Assembly (NCBI GenBank): GCA_024224155.1
Contig: JAAENP010000311.1
Location: forward strand, 1-64,000
Direction: 5' to 3'
DNA length: 64,000 bases
Origin: a bacterium
GTDB taxonomy: Bacteria; Acidobacteriota; Thermoanaerobaculia; Multivoradales; JAHEKO01
Made by a program: the position numbers and the translations under genes. The notes beneath the pieces are model-generated. The model searched no databases and was not told the DNA's origin. It saw only the letters and a program-made list of their open reading frames with translations. Of the stretch, positions 14,937 through 23,343 are shown piece after piece (the first letter of the stretch is position 1; every line of letters begins with the position of its first letter).

Positions 14937-15733
14937 GAGCGCGCCTGCTCGCCCTGCTGCGCGTGCCCGAGCGGCCCGATCCCCCACCGGGTTCGGGGGA
15001 TGCGCTCGAGACCTTTCGCGCCGCGCGGGGATTCCTTCACTACAGCGTGCTCATGTGGTTTCCCAAACAGATCGCGGCGTTCGCCGGCCTGATGGCCTCG
15101 CTGGCTTTCTTCGGCGGCATCGACGATGTACCCATCGAACTGGTGGACGCCAAAGGCTGGGATTGGCTGGTGAGCAAGCTCGGCGGCATCGAGCTCACGG
15201 TCGGGCCGTTCGACCTGACGCTGACCACAGCCATCGGCTTCTTCGAGATTCTGGCCGTCTTGACGTGGGCCGGCCAGCTGATCTTCACCGGGCTCCTGCT
15301 CAAGCCCTCCTGGGAGCTGCGCTGGTACATGGTCGGAGAGCGCTCGCTGCGGATCCGACACGGACTGTGGTCGGTGCGCGAGCAGACCATGACCATCGCC
15401 AACATCCAGAACATGATCGTGCGGCAGGGGCCGGTGCAGCGTCTGTTTGGAATCTCGGATCTCGAGGTCCACACCGCCGGCGGTGGATCGGGAAGCGGCA
15501 TGGGGGAGGATCCGACGGAACAGAAAGACAGCTTTCACGTCGGCCGCTTCCGCGGACTCGAGGACGCCTCGGCGCTACGCGACACGATTCGCGAGCGGCT
15601 ACAGGCGGTCCAGGGCCTGGGAGCGAAGAGTCAGGTGGCGACCGAGGCGAAGGGTGTCGAGGAGACCGGCGATCTCGCCGCCGCGGCGCACGCGGTCCTT
15701 GCCGAAGCCCGGGCGTTGCGGCGGGTCGTGTGA
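14933..15733 (+). CDS. PH domain (bPH_2/DUF304) membrane protein, second of pair
   Basis: 266 residues. Two hydrophobic segments (about 48-66 and 101-125) are followed by a PH-like core: RWYMVGERSLRIRHGLWSVR, TMTIANIQNMIVRQGPVQRL, FGISDLEVHTAGG. The last 60 residues are helical and rich in Glu/Ala. It starts in an ATGA overlap with the preceding PH protein and is homologous to it, consistent with a two-subunit membrane complex. Its exact role is not known. Confidence 0.8.
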   Translation: MRARLLALLRVPERPDPPPGSGDALETFRAARGFLHYSVLMWFPKQIAAFAGLMASLAFFGGIDDVPIELVDAKGWDWLVSKLGGIELTVGPFDLTLTTAIGFFEILAVLTWAGQLIFTGLLLKPSWELRWYMVGERSLRIRHGLWSVREQTMTIANIQNMIVRQGPVQRLFGISDLEVHTAGGGSGSGMGEDPTEQKDSFHVGRFRGLEDASALRDTIRERLQAVQGLGAKSQVATEAKGVEETGDLAAAAHAVLAEARALRRVV

Positions 15734-15783
15734 ATCGAGATGAGACACCAAGCAAGAGGGTCCCGGATAGACTCGGTGGTGCC

Positions 15784-16908
15784 ATGACCCCATCCGTTCC
15801 GCGGCTCCTGAGTCTCATCCTCTGCGCGGGCCTTGCTGCCGCCTCGCTCAGCGCACAGTGCGACGCGCCGATCGACCTCGGTCGCGGCCCGATCGCGTTC
15901 GAGGTGCCGTCCTCGTACGATCCGGCGACGCCGGCTCCGCTCGTCATTACGCTCCATGGCCGCGGCGCGGACGGTGCCTCGCAGGAGTCGTATTTTCGCT
16001 TCGCGGAGTTCGCCGAGGAGCTCGGGTTTCTCTACGCCTACCCGGACGGAGACATCGACGTCCAAGGAGCCCGCTTCTGGAACGGGACCGACGCTTGCTG
16101 TGACTTCTTCGACAGCGGCATCGACCACTCGTCGTACGTTCGTGAGCTGATCGAAACGGTGCGCCGGCAATGCAGCGTCGACCCCTTTCGAATCTACTTC
16201 GTCGGGCACTCGAATGGCGGCTTCATGGCGTACCGGATGGCGTGTGACCACGCCAAAGTAGTGGCGGGAATCGCGAGCCTCGCGGGCGCGACGTTTTTCG
16301 ACATGGAAGACTGCGCTCCGAGCGATCCCGTCCACGTGCTCCACATTCACGGCACCCTTGACACGATCATCCGCTACGCCGGAGGCCTGAACGGAGCTTC
16401 CCTCTACCCGGGTGCTGTGCGGAGTGCGGAAACCTGGGCGGCCTACAACCAGTGCTCTCCCGAGAGCGAGACGGTGCCCGAGCGGCTGAACCTGGATACG
16501 CAGGTCATCGGAAACGAGACCGTGGTGCAGCGCTGGGGCCGCGACTGCCGGCCCGGCGGCTCGGCCGAGCTCTGGACGATCGGCGGAGGAGGGCATGTGC
16601 CCGGCATTACACGCGACTTCCGGTATGGAGTGGTCGAGCACCTGCTCTCGCACCCGGCATGCCGCCGAAAGGAGAGGCTCAAGAGGCCCCGGTGCAGCGC
16701 CGCCGGCACGCTCAAGCTGAAGCTCCGCAAGGGCGTGCCGGGAGACAGCTACGGCTTACGGCTCTCGACCGGCGAGACCCTCGAGGGCATGCTCAGCGCC
16801 AGCGGCAAGGCGACCTTGCGTATCCGCAAGCTCTCCCCGGGCTCGGCAACAGCGACGGTCACTTGGGGCTGTGGCGCCAGCACTTCACGCTCGTATACCT
16901 GTCCCTAG
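15784..16908 (+). CDS. Secreted PHB-depolymerase-type (LpqC-like) esterase
   Basis: 374 residues from the ATG at 15784; a longer in-frame extension upstream lies inside the preceding gene and is rejected. Signal peptide: RLLSLILCAGLAAASLSA. The alpha/beta-hydrolase core has PLVITLHGRGADGASQESYF, the nucleophile elbow GHSNGG, the acid in HGTLDT and the base in GGGGHVPG, giving a full Ser-Asp-His triad. Many cysteines suggest disulfides. The C-terminal 75 residues are Lys/Arg-rich and repetitive, possibly a small beta domain. Members cleave polyhydroxybutyrate oligomers or feruloyl/acetyl esters; the substrate cannot be fixed. TAGACT at 15768-15773 is ten bases ahead of the ATG. Confidence 0.8.
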   Translation: MTPSVPRLLSLILCAGLAAASLSAQCDAPIDLGRGPIAFEVPSSYDPATPAPLVITLHGRGADGASQESYFRFAEFAEELGFLYAYPDGDIDVQGARFWNGTDACCDFFDSGIDHSSYVRELIETVRRQCSVDPFRIYFVGHSNGGFMAYRMACDHAKVVAGIASLAGATFFDMEDCAPSDPVHVLHIHGTLDTIIRYAGGLNGASLYPGAVRSAETWAAYNQCSPESETVPERLNLDTQVIGNETVVQRWGRDCRPGGSAELWTIGGGGHVPGITRDFRYGVVEHLLSHPACRRKERLKRPRCSAAGTLKLKLRKGVPGDSYGLRLSTGETLEGMLSASGKATLRIRKLSPGSATATVTWGCGASTSRSYTCP

Positions 16909-16944
16909 GACAGCACGGATGGCCTGACCACAAAGGAGACCTAG

Positions 16945-18144
16945 ATGCTCAAGGACCGCATTCCCGAGATTCAGAAGGCCCTCGCCCAGATGGGAGTCGA
17001 CGGCTGGTTCTTCTCCTGTTTTCAGCAGAGCGACCCGGTGGCACTGGAGCTCCTGGGGCTGACCGGCGATCATCTCGTCACCCGTCGCTGCTACTACTTG
17101 ATTCCCGCCCAGGGTGAGCCGCGCCGGCTGATGCACAAGCTCGAGCCCAGGATGCTGGCGCATCTACCGGGCAGCGAGAGCCACTACCTGACCTGGGCCG
17201 AGCACCGGCAGGGACTCGAGGCGCTGATGGCCGGCTGCACGACGGTCGCGGCTCAGTACTCGCCGAACAACGCGCTGCCCGCGGTATCGCGGCTCGACGC
17301 CGGCACGGTCGAGCTGCTCTCGGGCCTCGGCGTCGGAATCACCTCGTCGGCCGACCTGGTTCAGAAGTTCGCCGCGGTCTGGAGCGACGAACAGCTCGCG
17401 AGCCACCGGCGCGCGAATACCCATCTGCACGAGATCGTACTGCTCGCCTTTGATCTCGTCGCCGACACGCTCAAGGGCGGCAACGAGATTCAGGAGTACA
17501 AAGTCCAGCAGTTCATTCTCGAGCAGTTCGACAAGCGCGGCATGTGGACCGAGTCGCCACCGATCGTGGGCGCGAACGAGCACAGCGCGGACCCTCACTA
17601 CCAACCGGGTCCGGATCTGACCACGGCGATCAAGAAGGGCGATTTTCTCTTGATCGATCTATGGGCCAAAGAAAAGCCCGAGGTATCGGGCTCAGGGGCC
17701 ATCTATGGCGACATCACCTGGTGTGGTGTGTGCCGGGCCGAGCCCACCGAGCGCGAGATCGAGCTCTGGAGCACCGCGGTCGCGGCGCGCGACGCGGGCT
17801 GGCAGCTCATCGCCGACAACTATCCGAGCAACGTGGTGCGCGGGTTCGAGGTCGACGACGCGACCCGCAACGTGATCGAGGCCGCCGGCTTCGGCGAGTG
17901 GTTCATCCATCGCACCGGTCACTCGATCGGGATCCAGGATCACGGCCAGGGCGCCAACATGGACAACCTCGAAACTCACGACACCCGGCCGCTCGAGCCG
18001 ATGACCGGATTCTCGATCGAGCCCGGAATCTACCTGCCGGGCGAGTTCGGGGTGAGGACAGAGATCAACGTCGCCCTGACCCCGGAGGCCGCCGAGATCA
18101 CCGGGGCGGCGCCGCAGATCGACCTCCTGCGGCTGCTAGCGTAG
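16945..18144 (+). CDS. M24-family metallopeptidase (Xaa-Pro aminopeptidase type)
   Basis: 399 residues. The N-terminal creatinase-like domain (about 1-150) begins LKDRIPEIQKALAQMGVDGW. The C-terminal pita-bread catalytic domain carries all five metal ligands: Asp in LLIDLW, Asp in IYGDITW, His in TGHSIG, Glu in SIEPGIY and Glu in RTEIN. It is expected to remove N-terminal residues before proline or to process dipeptides in the cytoplasm (no signal peptide). AAGGAGACCTAG directly precedes the ATG. It stands alone between the esterase and a repeat. Confidence 0.88.
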   Translation: MLKDRIPEIQKALAQMGVDGWFFSCFQQSDPVALELLGLTGDHLVTRRCYYLIPAQGEPRRLMHKLEPRMLAHLPGSESHYLTWAEHRQGLEALMAGCTTVAAQYSPNNALPAVSRLDAGTVELLSGLGVGITSSADLVQKFAAVWSDEQLASHRRANTHLHEIVLLAFDLVADTLKGGNEIQEYKVQQFILEQFDKRGMWTESPPIVGANEHSADPHYQPGPDLTTAIKKGDFLLIDLWAKEKPEVSGSGAIYGDITWCGVCRAEPTEREIELWSTAVAARDAGWQLIADNYPSNVVRGFEVDDATRNVIEAAGFGEWFIHRTGHSIGIQDHGQGANMDNLETHDTRPLEPMTGFSIEPGIYLPGEFGVRTEINVALTPEAAEITGAAPQIDLLRLLA

Positions 18145-18149
18145 CCAAG

Positions 18150-18351
18150 ACGGTCGACGCCCTTCGCTTGGTTCGAGGGCAGGCAGTGGTCGACCGCTAC
18201 GAACGACTCCGGCGATTCGCTGCTGAAGGCCGGCCGAGTGCGCTTCGGAGCGAGCCTCTCCATCTCCTGATGGCTCGCGGAGAGGCGACACCGGCGGCCT
18301 CTATCGCGTGTGGATCGAGGTGTCCTCGGCGACGCCAAGACGGCCGACGCC
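18150..18351 (+). repeat. Family A repeat, copy 3
   Basis: Includes CGCCCTTCGCTTGGTTCGAG at the start, GATTCGCTGCTGAAGGCCGG, CGGAGCGAGCCTCTCCATCT, then GCTCGCGGAGAGGCGACACC and GGCGACGCCAAGACGGCCGA at the end. Nested stems CTCTCC/GGAGAG and CCATC/GATGG can form. It lies between convergent genes and might act as a transcription stop. Confidence 0.65.
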
Positions 18352-18861
18352 CTACTCCTTCTTCGCCGCGTAGAGGACCTTTCGCATCGAGGGATACCCC
18401 ATTTCGGTGCGCAGGATTCCGATCTGGCCGATGTGGTACGACTCGTGCCAGGCGATGAACGTCAAGCGACCTCTGAGAGTTGGATCCGGAATCGGAAAGC
18501 CACCCTCCTCCTCCGCGAGCGCTTCTTCGTCGGTGATCGCGTCGAGAGCGGCGTGCAGCTTCCCGGCCGCCTCGTCCCAGCCGGCCTTGAGCTCGGTGAT
18601 CGGAGGGTAGGCCGAGCCGTCTTTCGAACCGACGCCGGCGCCGTGGAGATCCTGAAAGGGGTTCTCGCTGGCGACGCCCAGGGACTTCAGAAGCCCGTAG
18701 CGTGAGGACGTGATGTGGCCGACCAGATAGGCGATCGAGCTGCCGTCGCCGTTTTTCAGCCGATGCACCGCATCCTCCTGGCTCAGGTCGGAAAGACCCA
18801 GAGAGAGCATCTCGGAGTTGAATCGAAACAGGGTGGCCGCGGGGAGGATGAGTTCACTCAT
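18352..18861 (-). CDS. DinB-family protein
   Basis: 169 residues, usual for the DinB/YfiT four-helix-bundle superfamily. Metal-site histidines sit in AYLVGHITSSR (about 48) and in the pair HESYHIGQIG near the C-terminus. The family includes thiol-dependent transferases and proteins of unknown role, so only a metal-dependent enzyme can be claimed. GGAG lies six bases before the ATG. The MarR regulator gene is just upstream on the same strand, so DinB is probably under its control. Confidence 0.85.
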   Translation of the reverse strand: MSELILPAATLFRFNSEMLSLGLSDLSQEDAVHRLKNGDGSSIAYLVGHITSSRYGLLKSLGVASENPFQDLHGAGVGSKDGSAYPPITELKAGWDEAAGKLHAALDAITDEEALAEEEGGFPIPDPTLRGRLTFIAWHESYHIGQIGILRTEMGYPSMRKVLYAAKKE

Positions 18862-18954
18862 GGGTATCTCCTATTTGGTGGCTGAGCCCGTCGACGTTGG
18901 CATGCAGCACCGATTTGGCGACCTCGAGTTGCATGGTGAGTGTGTCTTGCATCC

Positions 18955-19389
18955 TTACTCCTTCCTCAGTTGGACTTGGGTCACCTCTCCGAGGGCGTCG
19001 AGCACCCGTTGAAACCCGTCCAGGTCTTTCGATTCGACGAGATCGAGAATGCTCTTCTCGAAAGCCTCCACGAGCTTGCGGGCATCACGTCCCACCCGAG
19101 CGCCCTCGGCCGTAGCCTCGATCAGGAAGCCGCGACGATCCTCCGGGTCGATCGAGCGCACGATCCAGCCGCGGCGCTCCAGGCGGTCGAGAAGGCTGGT
19201 CAGAGTGGACGGCTTGTGGCCGAACACCTTGCGCAGCTCGACGATCCTCGAAGGACCGTAGGCCGCCACGAAAGCCAGCAGGTGGCCGTCGGCTCCTTCC
19301 ATTCCCTGAGCTCGGACGGCATCGCCCAGGTAGAGGCTCATCTGGCGCATGGCCTTGTGCAGCGGCGAGACGACTTTAAGTGGCTTCAT
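18955..19389 (-). CDS. MarR-family transcriptional regulator
   Basis: 144 residues from the ATG at 19387-19389; a longer frame upstream runs through a dispersed repeat and the promoter and is rejected. The winged-helix core shows RIVELRKVFGHKPSTLTSLL, DRLERRGWIVRSIDPEDRRG (the Asp-x-Arg wing) and helical N- and C-terminal dimerisation segments. MarR proteins usually repress their own operon and respond to small phenolic or oxidative signals. The DinB gene follows 93 bases later. A strong promoter with an overlapping palindrome is directly upstream. Confidence 0.9.
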   Translation of the reverse strand: MKPLKVVSPLHKAMRQMSLYLGDAVRAQGMEGADGHLLAFVAAYGPSRIVELRKVFGHKPSTLTSLLDRLERRGWIVRSIDPEDRRGFLIEATAEGARVGRDARKLVEAFEKSILDLVESKDLDGFQRVLDALGEVTQVQLRKE

Positions 19390-19400
19390 GTCACAGTTGT

Positions 19401-19454
19401 TACGACATCGTTTTATCCGATTTCGTATTATCTCCGATCGTAGCAACTTGTCAA
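19401..19454 (-). promoter_or_regulatory. Promoter and palindromic operator of the marR-dinB unit
   Basis: On the minus strand, TTGACA (19449-19454) and GATAAT (19427-19432) are 16 bases apart, a near-consensus sigma-70 promoter. Overlapping and following the -10 is an inverted repeat, TACGACATCG (19401-19410) / CGATTTCGTA (19418-19427), with nine of ten positions matching and a seven-base spacer. A further half-site CGATCGTA lies at 19435-19442 inside the promoter spacer. The position fits autorepression by the MarR protein. Confidence 0.75.
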
Positions 19455-19464
19455 GCGAGGCACC

Positions 19465-19640
19465 GATTCCGGCGATTCGCGGCTCGAGGCCGGCCGCGTG
19501 CGCCTCGGAGCGAGCCTCTCCATCTCCTGATGGCTCGCGGAAAGGCGACACCGGCGGCCTCTGTCGGGTGTGTGGATAGCGGTGTCCCCGGCAATGCCAA
19601 GACGCTCTACACCCTTCGCTTCGCTCGAGGGGTAAGCGGA
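19465..19640 (+). repeat. Family A repeat, copy 4
   Basis: Aligns with copy 3 from GATTCCGGCGATTCGC through GGCCGGCCGCGTGCGCCTCG, GAGCCTCTCCATCTCCTGAT and GCGACACCGGCGGCCTCT to CCAAGACGCTCTACACCCTT. It lies between the MarR promoter and the end of the molybdopterin oxidoreductase gene. Confidence 0.65.
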
Positions 19641-19651
19641 GGTCGACGACC

Positions 19652-21988
19652 TCAGGTCGCTCGAAGGCCGTCGGTGGTCAGCGGCACCAACCGCACCGGA
19701 ACGTACTTGTGGTACGGCGTCTTGGCAATCGGATCACAGTGATCGGACGAGGTCAGCCGGTTGATCCGGGGGCCGTTCTGCTCCTCGTCGCCGCCCTGGC
19801 CGCGATAGGTCTGGCCGTAGCCGTGCGGTAGGGAAAGACAACCGGGGCGCACCGAGTCATCGGGCTGGATCACCACTTCGACCGAACCGGTTCGCGACTG
19901 GCAGACGGCGAGCTGGCCGGCCGCGAAGCCCAGGCGCTCGGCATCTTCGGGATGGATGCGTAGGGCCCCTTCGCGGTCCCTCCGTCTCCACTCCGGATCG
20001 CGGTAGATCTGGTTGGCGTTGTAGGAACGGCGCTCGCCCGAGGCGAGAACGAACGGAAAATCGGCGCTGAGGTGCTGATCGGTCGACTCGTCGCGGAGCG
20101 CGCCCAGTTCTTCGAGCATCTCGGGGACCTCGAGATGAATCTTGCCATCGTCATGCCGGACCAGCGTCCACATCTCGTCATAGGTGTGGGTGCTGATCGG
20201 CACCGCCGTCTCGCTCGCGAGGATGGCCTGGAAGAGGGACTCACCCAGTGCCGTACCGTCTCCGCGATGCCCGGCGCGGCGCACTTGCTCCGGATGGCGG
20301 CGGGCGTAGAACTGACACGAGCCCCAGATTGCGGCGGCCGCGGCCGCGCCCTCGACTCTCTCGGCCAGGGCCCGGCCGAGCGTCGAGTAGAGCACCAGGC
20401 TCGCGACCTTTTTGAGTCTCGGGCGCAGCGCGAGGGTCGCGGCAAGGGCCTTGGGAAAGAGACCCAGCGCCGGCATGCGGCGATCGAGCTTCGCGACGGC
20501 TTCCAGGATCGGAAAGCGCGCCGGCAGCTCCCCCATCGCCACCATCAGCCGCCGGTAGATCTCGGGCTCGGCCAGGGTGTCGCCGCTCGGCTCGACGATC
20601 GGGCGGCGCAGGTGGAAGTAGTTGGTCGGGAAGCTGAGCGTGAAGAACGTGGCCTCCCACTTCTCATACTGCGAAGGCGCGGGCAGCACGTAGTCGGCCA
20701 GCCGCACCGTCTCGGTGTCGGCGACATCTATCGCGACTAGCAGCTCGAGCTTCTCGAACGCTCGCCCATAGGCGCCGGTGTCGGCGGCCGTCTGCATGGG
20801 GTTCGAACTGTCGACGATCAGCGCCCGGATCCGCTCGGGGTGGTCGGTGTCGATCTCCGCCGGCAGGATGTTGGGCGGATAAAACTTGCTGATCTCGCGC
20901 ATGCCGGTGACCCGGGTGGTCTTGCCGCCGGCTCCGGGCTCGCGCGAATGGCCAATGAGCGGCACGAGTTGGGTGTGAAGGTTGTTGCCGCCCTCGCGAC
21001 CGAAGTTGCCGGTGACGAGGCTCAGGAGCTTCTCGAGATAGGTATTGAGGGTCGAGTGCAGGCTGTGTTCGACGCCCAGATCGTGGCGGGTGCAGGCGCT
21101 CTCGGCGGCGGCGAAGCCGCGCGCGATCTTTCGAAGCAGGTCGGCCTCGACGCCGGCGCGCTCGGCGTATTCGTCGACCGGAACCTCGGCCAGCTGCCGG
21201 AAGAGCTCCTCGTGGCCGGTCGTTCGCCTGGCCAAGAACTCCCGATCCTCGAGGCCCTCCTGGACGATGACCGCGAGCAGTGCCGCCATCAGGAAAGCGT
21301 CGGTCCCCGGCCTCACCTGGAGGTGGACGTCGGCCAGCTCGGCGGTCTCGGTGCGGCGCGGATCGACCACCACCAACGTCCGGTTCGGGTCCTTGCCGAT
21401 CTCGCGAATGACCTGGCGCGCCCGCGGAATACCGTGCGCCTGCCAGGGATTGGCACCGATGATGATGACGAAGTCGCTCTCTTCGATGCCCTCGGTCACG
21501 TGACAGGTCTGGCGCCCGAAGAGCTTGCCGTTGACCCAGAAGTCTCCAGTCTTCTCCTGCGCCAGCGAGTTGTAGATGTAGGGCGTGCCGAGCGCCGCTC
21601 GAAAGGGCACGGCGTAGGCTCCGCCCAGGTGGTTCCCTTGCCCACCGCCGCCGTAGTAGGCGATGGCGTGGCCGCCGTGGGCCTTGCGGATCTCACCGAG
21701 CTTCGCCGCCACCTCGCGGATGGCCGTGTCCCAGTCGATCTTCTCGAAGCTGCCGTCGGGCGTACGACGGAGCGGATGGGTCAACCGGCCGGCGTGGTTC
21801 TGGTAGTAGTCGAGGCGCGAGGCCTTCTGGCAGAGGTAGCCCTGGGACGTCGGATGATTCCGATCGCCACGGATGTGCTTGAAGCGGGGTTTCTCGGCAC
21901 CGCGATCGACTTCGATCTCGATGCCGCAGTTGAGGCTGCAGAGATTGCAGGCGGTGGCCTGCCAGTTGGAGTGGGTCGCCTGAGTCAT
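19652..21988 (-). CDS. Molybdopterin-dependent oxidoreductase (formate-dehydrogenase/nitrate-reductase family)
   Basis: 778 residues from the ATG at 21986-21988; an open extension upstream covers repeat sequence. The N-terminus has a 4Fe-4S motif, CNLCSLNC, with the fourth cysteine in QGYLCQKASR. The molybdopterin domains follow (AYYGGGGQGNHLGGAY; DFVIIIGANPWQAHG; VVVDPRRTETAELAD) and the C-terminal dinucleotide-binding domain ends with RINRLTSSDHCDPIAKTPYH. No Tat signal is seen, so it is probably cytoplasmic. A Cys in ESACTRHDLG is a possible Mo neighbourhood residue, but the exact ligand and substrate cannot be fixed from sequence. No partner subunits or cofactor genes are adjacent. Confidence 0.85.
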   Translation of the reverse strand: MTQATHSNWQATACNLCSLNCGIEIEVDRGAEKPRFKHIRGDRNHPTSQGYLCQKASRLDYYQNHAGRLTHPLRRTPDGSFEKIDWDTAIREVAAKLGEIRKAHGGHAIAYYGGGGQGNHLGGAYAVPFRAALGTPYIYNSLAQEKTGDFWVNGKLFGRQTCHVTEGIEESDFVIIIGANPWQAHGIPRARQVIREIGKDPNRTLVVVDPRRTETAELADVHLQVRPGTDAFLMAALLAVIVQEGLEDREFLARRTTGHEELFRQLAEVPVDEYAERAGVEADLLRKIARGFAAAESACTRHDLGVEHSLHSTLNTYLEKLLSLVTGNFGREGGNNLHTQLVPLIGHSREPGAGGKTTRVTGMREISKFYPPNILPAEIDTDHPERIRALIVDSSNPMQTAADTGAYGRAFEKLELLVAIDVADTETVRLADYVLPAPSQYEKWEATFFTLSFPTNYFHLRRPIVEPSGDTLAEPEIYRRLMVAMGELPARFPILEAVAKLDRRMPALGLFPKALAATLALRPRLKKVASLVLYSTLGRALAERVEGAAAAAAIWGSCQFYARRHPEQVRRAGHRGDGTALGESLFQAILASETAVPISTHTYDEMWTLVRHDDGKIHLEVPEMLEELGALRDESTDQHLSADFPFVLASGERRSYNANQIYRDPEWRRRDREGALRIHPEDAERLGFAAGQLAVCQSRTGSVEVVIQPDDSVRPGCLSLPHGYGQTYRGQGGDEEQNGPRINRLTSSDHCDPIAKTPYHKYVPVRLVPLTTDGLRAT

Positions 21989-22482
21989 GGGGAGTGAGCA
22001 TACAGCGAGGGCGAGTTTCGGTGCCGGAGTCAACTCCTTCCCAGCTCGTGCCCGTCTCCACTCGAAGGGCCAGTCCTGGCCTCTTCTCTCGGCCCCGTCG
22101 AGGTCGTCGACGGACACCGGGGACACGATTCTGTCGTGTCCCCTCCCAACTGGTTTTCCGAGAGTCCCCGAGCTCTGAAGGAGAGCGCGCCGATAGTGGG
22201 CCGCCGGTGCGCTCTTCTTCACTCGCCGACGGCTCGCTCAGGGGGCTCGCCGCAAGCGCCCCAGGAATCGACGACTCGAAGGCCTCGAACGATGAGCGCG
22301 TAGCGGCGCGCAGGCGAGAGCCCACCCGTCGAAGGCCTCCCAGCTCGAGCCGTCCCCTGGCGAATACCTGCCGACCGCCGCAGACCTTATAGCCCGAGCC
22401 GTCCCCTGACGAATCACCTGCCGACCGCCGCTGATGCGCGGCGCCGATCGGCAACGCCGGCCGGCCGCACGAGCGCGTGCGG
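21989..22482. repeat. Repeat-rich gene-free region, with GGGGACAC hairpin
   Basis: 22119-22143 is GGGGACACGA-TTCTG-TCGTGTCCCC, a perfect 10-bp stem followed by TCCCAACTGGTTTT, also found at 31280-31320. 22238-22316 is family F copy 1 (AGGGGGCTCGCCGCAAGCGC, then GCGCGTAGCGGCGCGCA), matching 56708-56785. 22344-22433 holds two tandem 42-base units (CGAGCCGTCCCCTG and CCTGCCGACCGCCGC). No convincing gene. Confidence 0.6.
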
Positions 22483-23343
22483 CTACCGCGGCCGGAGCGC
22501 CGACGCGGCCAGAAGGCGCAAGCGCCCGGCGAGACCGAGTCGCGCGCCGGCGCCGGAGCCGCCCTCGCTCAACAACCGAAGCAATGCCCTCTTGCCATAG
22601 CTTGCTGCCCGTCTCCAGCCGGCTGGTGCGATCGCGACCCGAACCGAGCGAACCGACTCGATCCACGCATCGAGATCGTCCGCCGTACCGCCGGTGGCGG
22701 CGCGCGCGAGCGCGACGTCGATCAGGGGCGCCAGGCCGCGCGCGGCCGCGGTCCCGACTCCCGAAGCCCCGAAGAGAGTTTCGAACACCGGCCGGCCGAC
22801 GGGGGCGAACTCGTCCGCCAGCGCCACCCTTCGCGCGCAAGCCACGAGTCGGTCCAGCGCTTCTTGTGGCCACGGCTCGATCTGGTTTTCGTTCGCCATT
22901 GCCACGAAGACCGGTTCACCGGGAGGGCCGCCATCCAGCGCTTCCTCGGTGCGAAACTCCCAGGCGTTGATCTGTGCGAGGCGATCACCATCGAGACCCG
23001 CGAGGCCGGGCCGGCACGCCAGATCGAAGAGCGTCACCGTCCAGGCAGTCAGGACCTGAGCTCGACGACGGCGCTTCTTCGAGAGCAGGATCAGCGCCGG
23101 GGCGAAGTCGCCGAGCGCCTGGCGAGCGATTCGGGAACATACGAGCTCCGCCCGCGCCGGATCCGGGTCGTTCGACGGCGGGCGCATTTCGTCCGCCAGC
23201 CGGCTGTGCCGGCTGCGACCGAGAGCGTCCGCCCGCCAGGAAGCGTCGGGGACACCGTTCCTCGGCGCCCCCTCCGCATCGGTCGCTTCGAGCAGATCGA
23301 TCGCTCCGGGCGGCCGGCCGGGCGGCAGAGGTTTGGCGGTCAC
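22483..23343 (-). CDS. Divergent squalene/phytoene synthase-like protein lacking the Asp motifs
   Basis: 286 residues, starting with a GTG that overlaps the stop of the DtxR gene in GTGA, so it is translationally coupled. The middle resembles the head-to-head prenyl synthase fold: RIARQALGDFAPALILLSKK with RRRRAQVLTAWTVTLFDLA, DRLAQINAWEFRTEEALDGG, and GEPVFVAMANENQIEPWPQE. Real HpnC/HpnD/CrtB enzymes have a DDIAD-type motif after the YAF-x-R helix. Here that place reads TLFDLACRP, so Mg-diphosphate binding is doubtful and the protein is probably not an active synthase. The C-terminal third is Ala/Arg-rich. The family call rests on pattern similarity only. Confidence 0.5.
   Translation of the reverse strand: MTAKPLPPGRPPGAIDLLEATDAEGAPRNGVPDASWRADALGRSRHSRLADEMRPPSNDPDPARAELVCSRIARQALGDFAPALILLSKKRRRRAQVLTAWTVTLFDLACRPGLAGLDGDRLAQINAWEFRTEEALDGGPPGEPVFVAMANENQIEPWPQEALDRLVACARRVALADEFAPVGRPVFETLFGASGVGTAAARGLAPLIDVALARAATGGTADDLDAWIESVRSVRVAIAPAGWRRAASYGKRALLRLLSEGGSGAGARLGLAGRLRLLAASALRPR

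Noticed and set aside
15055-16908. A 617-residue protein ending as the PHB-depolymerase-type esterase
   Set aside because: The first 243 codons overlap the second PH-domain gene in another frame; the signal peptide begins at the ATG at 15784.
20840-21997. A 385-codon plus-strand frame over the molybdopterin oxidoreductase
   Set aside because: Antisense shadow; the minus-strand gene has the iron-sulfur and molybdopterin motifs.
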